In this document: in pieces, positions 5,850-12,147 of the stretch | Position numbering within the stretch: the first letter of the stretch is position 1 | Layout of the letters: every line of letters begins with the position of its first letter | NCBI GenBank assembly: GCA_003266075.1 | Contig: MUZZ01000061.1 | Coordinates: 1-12,147 of the forward strand | Direction of reading: 5' to 3' | DNA length: 12,147 nt | Source of the DNA: Methanosphaera sp. rholeuAM74 | GTDB lineage: Archaea; Methanobacteriota; Methanobacteria; Methanobacteriales; Methanobacteriaceae | The notes under the pieces: generated by a model | The model's input: the letters and a program-made list of their open reading frames with translations, nothing else | Told to the model about the DNA's origin: nothing | The model's database searches: none | Translations under genes and position numbers: made by a program

Positions 5850-7298
5850 ATGGTAGGAAAAGCTGATTTAGAGAAAGTACGTGACTGTGTATATGATGTG
5901 CCGTCAAGTACCGAGAAGGGTATGAGAGTACCTGCAAGAATATACATGGATGACGAATCTGTTAAAACCCTTGAAGATGGTGCAATCCAACAGGTAGCAA
6001 ATGTCGCACACCTTGAGGGGATACAGAAGAGGTCAATAGGACTTCCAGACATACACTTTGGGTATGGATTCAGTATTGGTGGTGTGGCAGCATTTTCGGA
6101 AACTAATGGTGTTATAAGTCCTGGTGGTGTGGGTTTTGACATTAACTGTGGTGTAAGGCTTGTTAAGACCAACCTCACAAGGGAGGATGTAGTACCACAC
6201 ATGAATGACCTTGTCAATGAATTGTTCAATAAAGTTCCCTCTGGTCTTGGAAGCAATGGAATAAAACACCTCAAAGGCAATGAGATTGACGAAGTACTGC
6301 TTAATGGTGCAAGGTGGGCTATCGAGAATGGATACGGCTGGGATGAAGACCTCAAATTCATGGAGGAGAATGGCTGTATGGCTGGTGCTAATCCTGAGAG
6401 TGTCAGTAGTAAGGCTAAGAGGAGAGGTATTCCACAGTTAGGATCTCTTGGTAGTGGTAATCACTTCCTGGAAGTTCAGAGTATTGGTGATGTCCATGAT
6501 GAGGAAATTGCAAAAGTCTACGGACTAGAAAAAGACCAAGTTGTCGTATTAATCCATACTGGTTCACGTGGATGTGGATACCAGATTTGTGCAGACAACC
6601 TCCGTGAAATGGACAAGGTTGCTAAGAGACTTAAGATGTCACTACCTGACAGGCAACTTGCATGTGCACCTATTGATTCAGTTGAGGCACAGCACTACCT
6701 CGAGGCTATGGCTTGTGGTGCAAATTATGCTTGGACTAATAGGCAGATGATTCTGCACTGGGTTCGTGAATCATTTGAAAGTGTCCTAGGACAGGACGCT
6801 GATAGTATGGGTATGCATATGTTGTATGATGTTGCACACAATATCGTTAAAAAGGAATCCCACAAGGTTGGCAAGTTTAACAGGACTGTCTACGTGCATC
6901 GTAAGGGTGCTACACGTGCCTTCGGTCCTGGTCGTAAGGAAATTCCACAGGAATACCGTGACGTGGGTCAGCCAGTCCTCATTCCTGGTACTATGGGTAC
7001 TTGTTCATATATTCTTAGTGGTACTGACGTTGCCATGGAGGAGACATTTGGTTCAACAGCACATGGTGCTGGTCGTGTAATGAGTAGGTCTGGTGCAAAG
7101 AGGGAGTTCACACCAGATGATGTTAACAATATGTTGTCTAAGAAGGGAATTGTTCTTAAGGCTAACTCCAAGCCAGTGATTGCTGAAGAAGCTCCTGGTG
7201 CTTATAAGAATGTGGATAGTGTTGTCAAGACTGCCGATAAGACGGGTATCAGTAAACTGGTTGCACAGATGATTCCATTAGGTGTTGTCAAGGGGTAA
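5850..7298 (+). CDS. rtcB: RNA-splicing ligase RtcB
   Basis: RtcB joins RNA ends carrying 2',3'-cyclic phosphate (or 3'-phosphate) and 5'-hydroxyl, using GTP and Mn2+; in archaea it seals tRNA exons after intron removal. The 482 residues are full length for an archaeal RtcB without an intein. The active-site set is complete: Asp97 and Cys100 in GVGFDINCGVRL, His205 in GSLGSGNHFLEVQ, His236 in HTGSRGCGYQ, His330 in DVAHN, and His405, the guanylylated residue, in STAHGAGRVMSR. These lie one or two residues beyond the well-studied Pyrococcus positions (95, 98, 203, 234, 329, 404). It follows archease and precedes a nucleoside phosphorylase by five bases, so the latter is probably co-transcribed. 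Confidence 0.98.
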   Translation: MVGKADLEKVRDCVYDVPSSTEKGMRVPARIYMDDESVKTLEDGAIQQVANVAHLEGIQKRSIGLPDIHFGYGFSIGGVAAFSETNGVISPGGVGFDINCGVRLVKTNLTREDVVPHMNDLVNELFNKVPSGLGSNGIKHLKGNEIDEVLLNGARWAIENGYGWDEDLKFMEENGCMAGANPESVSSKAKRRGIPQLGSLGSGNHFLEVQSIGDVHDEEIAKVYGLEKDQVVVLIHTGSRGCGYQICADNLREMDKVAKRLKMSLPDRQLACAPIDSVEAQHYLEAMACGANYAWTNRQMILHWVRESFESVLGQDADSMGMHMLYDVAHNIVKKESHKVGKFNRTVYVHRKGATRAFGPGRKEIPQEYRDVGQPVLIPGTMGTCSYILSGTDVAMEETFGSTAHGAGRVMSRSGAKREFTPDDVNNMLSKKGIVLKANSKPVIAEEAPGAYKNVDSVVKTADKTGISKLVAQMIPLGVVKG

Positions 7299-7303
7299 TA
7301 GTT

Positions 7304-8065
7304 ATGATTGGAATCATTGGAGGTACTGGTACTGAGTCACTTCTTGAATCATACGATGTCACAAGGAGGGAAGTTGTCAATACAAGCTATGGCAGTAACC
7401 CTGAGGTTCTAGTAGTTGACATTGATGGGGTGGAAGTTGCATACCTGCTTCGTCATGACAAGAATCATAGCATTCCACCCCACAGGATTAATTATAGAGC
7501 TAACATTGAGGCTCTCAGCATAATGGGCGTTAAGCAGATCTATGCCACTAATTCTGTTGGATCACTTGATACTAACATTACTCCTGGTTCACTGCTTATT
7601 CCTGATAATTTCATCGACTTTACAGATGGTCGTAAGTCCACATTCTTTGATGATGAGGTTGTTCACATCGACTGTAGTCATCCCTACTGTGAGACTTTGA
7701 GAGGCTATCTTACAAGAGACACATCTGTTCACCCATATGGTGTTTATATTGCCACTAATGGTCCACGTTTTGAGAGTAGTGCTGAGATAGAGTTTTATAA
7801 GCTGATTGGTGGCAAGGTTATTGGTATGACTGGTCTTCCAGAGGTGGTTCTTGCCAAGGAGAGGCAAATGTGTTATGCCAGTATTTGTGTTGTCACTAAT
7901 TATGCTGCAGGTATAAGTAAACATAACTTAACTGTTGGTGAAGTTGTTGATGCGATGAAAGAATGTGAAGAAAATTTAATTGAATTGATTACAAAAACAG
8001 TTAAATTTACGGACGTAAACAGCGATTGTGGATGTCAACACGCATTAAATGATGCAATTATTTAA
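7304..8065 (+). CDS. Probable S-methyl-5'-thioinosine phosphorylase (MTAP/PNP family)
   Basis: This 253-residue protein belongs to the trimeric purine nucleoside/methylthioadenosine phosphorylase family, which splits nucleosides with phosphate into a free base and (methylthio)ribose 1-phosphate. Visible motifs are GGTGT (6-10) and Arg50-His51 for phosphate, the IPPHRINYRANIEAL block (57-71), SVGSL (84-88), NGPRFESSAEIE (152-163) and GMTGLPEV (174-181). At the base-recognition loop it has Asn199 in VTNYAAG, where adenine-specific MTAPs carry Asp (TDYDCW). That favours a 6-oxopurine, so methylthioinosine or inosine rather than methylthioadenosine, as known for the Methanocaldococcus homologue. 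A C-terminal Cys242-Gly-Cys244 matches the CXC motif of hyperthermophile MTAP II enzymes. Only five bases separate it from rtcB; a weak AGGGG site overlaps the rtcB end. Family is sure; substrate is inferred. Confidence 0.88.
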   Translation: MIGIIGGTGTESLLESYDVTRREVVNTSYGSNPEVLVVDIDGVEVAYLLRHDKNHSIPPHRINYRANIEALSIMGVKQIYATNSVGSLDTNITPGSLLIPDNFIDFTDGRKSTFFDDEVVHIDCSHPYCETLRGYLTRDTSVHPYGVYIATNGPRFESSAEIEFYKLIGGKVIGMTGLPEVVLAKERQMCYASICVVTNYAAGISKHNLTVGEVVDAMKECEENLIELITKTVKFTDVNSDCGCQHALNDAII

Positions 8066-8088
8066 ATAATATGTTGAATAAATAAGAC

Positions 8089-8136
8089 TTATAACACATG
8101 TTAATTTCTTATCAAATTTTAGGGGGAGTTAAAATT
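8089..8136 (+). promoter_or_regulatory. nadA promoter, ribosome binding site and candidate ATT start
   Basis: TTATAA (8089-8094) is a TATA-like element that would start transcription near 8117. GGGGGAG (8122-8128) is the strongest Shine-Dalgarno match of the area, with ATT (8134-8136) five bases later, in frame. The ATG at 8098 would lie upstream of that transcript. A second AT-rich element (TTTAAATAAT, 8061-8070) could instead give a nearly leaderless message starting at 8098, so the question is open. Confidence 0.5.
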
Positions 8137-9045
8137 ACTGAGATAATTGATGAGATAAACAAGCTAAAAAAAGAAAAAAACGCCATAATATTAGCACATA
8201 ATTACCAGCCAAAAGAGATACAGGAACTCGCAGACTTCGTAGGAGACTCACTTGAGTTATGTATAAAGGCAAGCAACGTCAAAGATGCCGATATAATCGT
8301 ATTCTGTGGAGTAAACTTCATGGCTGAAACTGCTGCAATAATCAGTCCCGATAAGAAGGTGTTACTACCCGACAATAGGGCAAACTGTCAGATGGCAGAC
8401 ATGGTATCATTAGAGGAACTAAAACAGACAAAAGCTGACAACCCCAACTTAGAGGTAGTATTATACGTTAACAGTCGTGCAGAGACAAAAAGCGAAGCAG
8501 ACATTGTATGCACATCTGCTAATGCTAAGAAGGTAGCAGAAAGCCTAGAAGGTGACAAGTTCATATTCGCACCAGACTACAACCTAGGTACATATTCAGC
8601 ACGGCTAAGTAACAAGAAGGCATTAATCGTACCTGAAGATGGACACTGCTACGTCCACACAATGTTCAAAGAAGATGACATCTTAAAAGCAAGAGAGGAT
8701 TATCCTGACGCAAAGATAGTCGTACACCCAGAATGTGACGAAAAGGTATGTAATCTAGCTGATTACGTTGAAAGTACTGGTGGAATGGTACGACTTGCAA
8801 AAGACCCTGAAATAAAGCAACTGATTGTCGGAACAGAGATAGACCTAGCAACAAGACTCAAAAGGGAAAACCCTGATAAGGAATTTATCCCACTAAGAAA
8901 AGATGCATTCTGTCTTACCATGAAGCTCATCACACCAGAAAAAGTACTTGCATCACTTAAAGAAGAAAAACACGTCGTACAAGTAGACGATAAAATAGCA
9001 AGTAAGGCACGAATTGCCATTGAGAGGATGTTGGAACTCTCGTAG
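8134..9045 (+). CDS. nadA: Quinolinate synthase NadA
   Basis: NadA condenses iminoaspartate with dihydroxyacetone phosphate to quinolinate in de novo NAD synthesis, using an oxygen-sensitive [4Fe-4S] cluster. From the ATT at 8134 the protein has 303 residues, a usual NadA length; the alternative ATG at 8098 adds 12 residues that do not look like family sequence. The three cluster cysteines are Cys85 (NRANCQMAD), Cys172 (EDGHCYVH) and Cys260 (DAFCLTMKLIT). Their spacing of 87 and 88 is close to that of Thermotoga NadA. The early AHNYQ motif (about residues 21-25) and the central VNSRAETKSEADIVCTSAN region are also typical. There is no partner nadC or aspartate dehydrogenase/NadB next to it; it seems to be a single-gene unit between its own promoter and a T-run terminator. 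Confidence 0.96.
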   Translation: MTEIIDEINKLKKEKNAIILAHNYQPKEIQELADFVGDSLELCIKASNVKDADIIVFCGVNFMAETAAIISPDKKVLLPDNRANCQMADMVSLEELKQTKADNPNLEVVLYVNSRAETKSEADIVCTSANAKKVAESLEGDKFIFAPDYNLGTYSARLSNKKALIVPEDGHCYVHTMFKEDDILKAREDYPDAKIVVHPECDEKVCNLADYVESTGGMVRLAKDPEIKQLIVGTEIDLATRLKRENPDKEFIPLRKDAFCLTMKLITPEKVLASLKEEKHVVQVDDKIASKARIAIERMLELS

Positions 9046-9080
9046 CCAACTAGATTAAACAAATCCCCCATTTAACCTCC

Positions 9081-9087
9081 TTTTTTT
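9081..9087 (+). terminator. T-run terminator behind nadA
   Basis: Seven T after CCTCC, 36 bases beyond the nadA stop, fits an archaeal poly-U terminator. No clear hairpin precedes it. Confidence 0.55.
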
Positions 9088-9139
9088 GATTGAAAACTAT
9101 CGTCTATTAGACATAGATGCTAACTGATTTTAAATTCGA

Positions 9140-9150
9140 TAAAAATATTA
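9140..9150 (+). promoter_or_regulatory. Possible TATA region for the membrane protein gene
   Basis: The segment TAAAAATATTA could act as an AT-rich promoter element with a start site near 9170 and a leader of about 30 bases before ATG 9202. Support is weak because the whole spacer is AT-rich. Confidence 0.3.
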
Positions 9151-9201
9151 ACCTTGAACTACATAAAGCATAGTAATTTAATACAGATAAAGGGTAATAT
9201 C

Positions 9202-10245
9202 ATGAATTATGGCAGGTTTAATAAGGTAGAATTAACGATGGTTATTGGAGTTGTATTCATCATCCTTGCCCTGATAATACTGGTAACTGATTTTCTTGAC
9301 GGATTCGTGACAAGCCTTCTCTGGCCACTACTTGAAGGCTCATCAGAGGGCAAAACCGTCATATTCCTAGGATTTATTGGAAGCTTACTAATATTTAACT
9401 CAATAATATCAGGTAATCAAGGACTTACTGCACGTTTATACCCAAACGATAACAGGTATAAGAGGTATTTGAAGGTAGCATTAGTACTGCTACTAATATG
9501 TGCCATTGCTGGGTTGCTGATTGAAGTCAAAATACGTTGCGACTTCGGAGTATCAATATTTACAATACTAACCTCCATGGATCCCAACACCAGTACCACC
9601 AGCCTAATGCACTCCCACACATACAAGTCCGTACTAGGATTCTTTGCCAATGGACTAGTGCCAAGCCACGTGAACACGGGTTCATCCATACTAAAATACG
9701 TCCTACCATACGCATTAGTAGTGATACCTGTTGAAATCATTGCATACTTTACTGGATTGTTCTACCTCGTAAAACAGCCCATCCTCCACAAGATTGTCGG
9801 CATACTGGCTCTAAGTCTCTGCCTGATTGGATTGCTTGATGGTGGAATGTTTTCACAACCATTTCTCATAGGTTTCGGATTCCTGTTACTAGTATACTTT
9901 AGTGATGGAAAAATTAGCATCAAGTACCTAGTAAACCCAGTAGTGATTATGGGCTACATACTGCTTGTGGCAATGATTTTAGAGATTGGTGGTAGCGATA
10001 CTACACAACACACACTCACCGTTATCAACCAGACAGGTGACGTTGATTTAAGCCAGTATAATGTTACAAGTGTCGTCGTTGATGGAGATAAAACCATCTA
10101 CACACTAAACTGTGACGTACCAGATAAGACATTAATTAGGGATGTCTTCTCCATCTTTAAGGACAAGAGTGATTTGACATTTATGTCGTGGAACTTCTAC
10201 ACATACTTCGACAATCCCAACACTAAGATACTCAAAAACAGATAA
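9202..10245 (+). CDS. Seven-helix membrane protein of unknown function
   Basis: I do not recognise the family. The 347-residue protein from ATG 9202 has about seven hydrophobic segments: 11-30, 52-70, 90-108, 165-190, 197-214, 219-234 and 242-262. A polar, Ser/Thr/His-containing stretch (about 120-145, TSMDPNTSTTSLMHSHT) lies between helices three and four, and a soluble C-terminal domain of about 85 residues (263-347) with beta-strand-like content follows. A longer reading from TTG 9154 adds 16 polar residues but has no ribosome site; AAAGGGTAA just before ATG 9202 supports the shorter one. It sits 76 bases ahead of a glycosyltransferase fusion, so a role in envelope or glycan-lipid handling is possible, but this rests on position only. 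Confidence 0.75.
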   Translation: MNYGRFNKVELTMVIGVVFIILALIILVTDFLDGFVTSLLWPLLEGSSEGKTVIFLGFIGSLLIFNSIISGNQGLTARLYPNDNRYKRYLKVALVLLLICAIAGLLIEVKIRCDFGVSIFTILTSMDPNTSTTSLMHSHTYKSVLGFFANGLVPSHVNTGSSILKYVLPYALVVIPVEIIAYFTGLFYLVKQPILHKIVGILALSLCLIGLLDGGMFSQPFLIGFGFLLLVYFSDGKISIKYLVNPVVIMGYILLVAMILEIGGSDTTQHTLTVINQTGDVDLSQYNVTSVVVDGDKTIYTLNCDVPDKTLIRDVFSIFKDKSDLTFMSWNFYTYFDNPNTKILKNR

Positions 10246-10246
10246 G

Positions 10247-10254
10247 TTATAAAA
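10247..10254 (+). promoter_or_regulatory. Possible TATA box for the glycosyltransferase gene
   Basis: TTATAAAA directly behind the membrane protein stop could start transcription near 10277. If real, the two genes are not a strict operon. Confidence 0.35.
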
Positions 10255-10311
10255 CACCGAAAATAATGAAATATCTTACGATAAAGGTAAAAAGATGATT
10301 ATAAACAATTA

Positions 10312-10316
10312 GTGAT
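10312..10316 (+). promoter_or_regulatory. Ribosome binding site of the glycosyltransferase gene
   Basis: GTGAT matches the 3' part of the archaeal Shine-Dalgarno consensus and lies five bases before ATG 10322. Confidence 0.45.
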
Positions 10317-10321
10317 TAGAT

Positions 10322-12091
10322 ATGAAGCTTAGTATAATTATTCCAACATATAATGAAGAGGATTATCTTCCAGATTTACTTAAAAGCATCAAAAGACAAG
10401 ATTTTGACGACTTGGAGGTCATCATAGCTGATGCACATTCAACAGATAAAACCGTGGAGATAGCCGAATCCTATGGTTGTAGGGTAGTGGATGGTGGATT
10501 ACCCGCTCTTGGCAGAAATAATGGAGCACGAGTAGCAAATGGTGAGATGTTACTCTTCTTGGACTCCGACTGTGTCTTGACAAACAACTACATCACATCA
10601 GCCATTGAAGAGTTCGAACTACATAACCTCGGAATTGCCATTACACAGATCATACCACTGGAAAAGGGGTTTATCAACAAGATAACACACGAGATAGCCA
10701 ATTACATGACTAAGATTATATCCAACTTCAAGCCACATGGTGCAGGTTGCTACGGAATACTCACATACAAAGCATTACATGATGAGGTTGACGGCTTCGA
10801 CGAGGATGTGGACTTCGGTGAAGATACTGACTACATTGAACGTGTCGCAAAGATAAGCAGATTCAGGGTATTAGACAATCCACGACTTCTCATATCTACC
10901 CGCAGACTCAACGAGGAGGGCTTAAAGAATATCACATTAAAGTATGCTAAGAGTACTGCATACCAACTTGCTGGCAGAAAAGTCACATTAAATGAGTTAG
11001 ATTACAGCTTTGAACACAAAAAGCATAATACACGCATATTTTACTCATTATGTGGTGAGGGCTTAGGTCATGCCATTCGTAGTGCCGTTGTCATTGAGTA
11101 CCTTATCCGTGAGGGTTATGACTTAGTGGTATTTGCTAGTGACAGGGCTTATGCTTACTTGAGTAGTAAATTTGATAATGTCTACGAGATTGGTGGCTTT
11201 AACACAGTTTATGAGAATAACAAGGCAAAGTATAAGAAGACTTTCATCTATAACATGAGGGATGTTCCTAGCGACCTTAAAAACAATATATCCAAGATGT
11301 ATAAGCTTGCCAGAAAGTTCAAACCTGACGTGATTGTCTCTGACTTCGAGTTCTATGCCAACCTATTATCCCATATGCTGCGTATCCCATTGATTAGTAT
11401 TGATAATATGCATGTTTTAACCGAGAGTAACTTCAAAGTCGATAGTAGGTACGCTATGGATAGAATGTTTAGTGAGGCTGTCGTCCACGCATTCATCCAA
11501 CGAGCTGATAAGACACTCATCTATTCTTATTTCTTCCCCGAACTTAAAAATAAGGATACCACAAAGTATGTTGCCCCCATCATCCGTGATGAGATTATCG
11601 CTTTGAAGCCTAGTGTGGGCAGTCACATCCTCGTCTACCAGACTAGTGACTCTAATACAAAATTGATTGAATTGCTTAAGGCTAATCCTGATAAGGAGTT
11701 TATCGTCTACGGCTTCCACAAGGACTTGAAGGAGGACAACGTATTATATAGGTCTTTTAATGAGAAGACTCTTTACAACGACTTCAGGACTGCTAAGTGT
11801 GTCATCACTAATGGCGGTTTCTCATTAATTACTGAGGCATTGCAACTTGAAAAGCCTGTTTTGAGTATTCCTGTAAATAAACAATTTGAACAGATTTTGA
11901 ATGCTATTTATATTGAGAGGCTCGGCTATGGAATGCACCGTGACTATGTTAATCAGAACGTCCTTGACAGCTTCCTAGAGAATTTAGACACCTATCGTAA
12001 AAACATTAAAGCTAACCACTATAAAATAGAAAGTAATGATGAAACACTGGATGAGCTTAAAAAAGCCATTGATAGTGTGTGTAAGAATTAA
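10322..12091 (+). CDS. Two-domain glycosyltransferase: GT2 fused to MJ1255-like GT-B domain
   Basis: The 589-residue protein joins two transferase folds. Residues 1-230 are a family 2 GT-A domain: SIIIPTYNEEDYL (4-16), the metal/sugar-nucleotide DSD at 81-83 in LLFLDSDC, and the acidic GFDEDVDFGEDTDY segment (158-171) expected to hold the catalytic base. Residues 236-565 look like a GT-B domain of the MJ1255 type, related to GT28/GT1 enzymes: Gly-rich CGEGLGHAIRS (244-254) at its start, VSDFEFYA (339-346), and a donor-site block at about 496-528 with NGGFSLITEA and KPVLSIPV. There is no signal peptide or membrane helix, so it should act at the inner face of the membrane or in the cytoplasm. 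Donor and acceptor are unknown; a surface polysaccharide, glycolipid or protein glycan are candidates. Glycine pattern and length suggest both halves are intact. Confidence 0.9.
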   Translation: MKLSIIIPTYNEEDYLPDLLKSIKRQDFDDLEVIIADAHSTDKTVEIAESYGCRVVDGGLPALGRNNGARVANGEMLLFLDSDCVLTNNYITSAIEEFELHNLGIAITQIIPLEKGFINKITHEIANYMTKIISNFKPHGAGCYGILTYKALHDEVDGFDEDVDFGEDTDYIERVAKISRFRVLDNPRLLISTRRLNEEGLKNITLKYAKSTAYQLAGRKVTLNELDYSFEHKKHNTRIFYSLCGEGLGHAIRSAVVIEYLIREGYDLVVFASDRAYAYLSSKFDNVYEIGGFNTVYENNKAKYKKTFIYNMRDVPSDLKNNISKMYKLARKFKPDVIVSDFEFYANLLSHMLRIPLISIDNMHVLTESNFKVDSRYAMDRMFSEAVVHAFIQRADKTLIYSYFFPELKNKDTTKYVAPIIRDEIIALKPSVGSHILVYQTSDSNTKLIELLKANPDKEFIVYGFHKDLKEDNVLYRSFNEKTLYNDFRTAKCVITNGGFSLITEALQLEKPVLSIPVNKQFEQILNAIYIERLGYGMHRDYVNQNVLDSFLENLDTYRKNIKANHYKIESNDETLDELKKAIDSVCKN

Positions 12092-12147
12092 AGTTGTTTT
12101 ATGTGAAACTACAGACTAACACTATTTATCCTAAAATGAATACCCCT
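12092..12147. other. Right-hand window edge without recognised feature
   Basis: The last 56 bases hold no convincing start, RNA gene or T-run terminator. Confidence 0.4.

Noticed and set aside
9154..9201. TTG start extending the membrane protein by 16 residues
   Set aside because: No ribosome site precedes it and the added residues are polar; ATG 9202 has AAAGGGTAA upstream.

Overview
The window looks like a piece of a low-GC methanogen chromosome of the order Methanobacteriales, most likely Methanosphaera or a close relative such as Methanobrevibacter. The reasons are Asn/Thr-rich adhesin-like secreted proteins, archaeal-type ribosome binding sites (GGTGA, GGAGG), T-run terminators, an archease/RtcB pair, an archaeal-type thio-nucleoside phosphorylase with a C-terminal CXC motif, and no bacterial -35/-10 promoters. 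The species cannot be fixed from sequence reading alone.

Layout. Positions 1-2447 (minus strand) hold the N-terminal 815 codons of a very large adhesin-like surface protein that runs off the left edge. Its body is an array of 20 Gly-Gly-Ala beta-helix units that cycle strictly through four unit types. A 415-base AT-rich divergent region (2448-2862) with three inverted repeats separates it from a second adhesin-like protein on the plus strand (2863-5112), made of a signal peptide, a beta helix and three Ig-like domains. Then come plus-strand housekeeping genes: archease (5314-5739), the RNA ligase RtcB that archease activates (5850-7298), a probable methylthioinosine phosphorylase 5 bases behind it (7304-8065), and quinolinate synthase NadA of NAD synthesis (8134-9045). 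After a T-run terminator come a seven-helix membrane protein of unknown function (9202-10245) and a two-domain glycosyltransferase fusion, GT2 plus an MJ1255-like GT-B domain (10322-12091).

How they fit together. Archease and RtcB form one RNA-joining system (tRNA splicing and repair). The phosphorylase probably shares the rtcB transcript but serves nucleoside salvage. The two adhesin-like genes face away from each other and could share upstream control. The glycosyltransferase fusion probably works on a surface or lipid-linked glycan, perhaps with the membrane protein upstream; that link is inference from position only.

The most notable observations are the four-beat repeat code of the left adhesin, two genes whose best Shine-Dalgarno-supported start is ATT (the second adhesin and nadA), a perfect 9-bp inverted repeat bracketing the rtcB promoter, and the glycosyltransferase fusion. 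I found no tRNA, rRNA, CRISPR array, insertion sequence or clear defence system.
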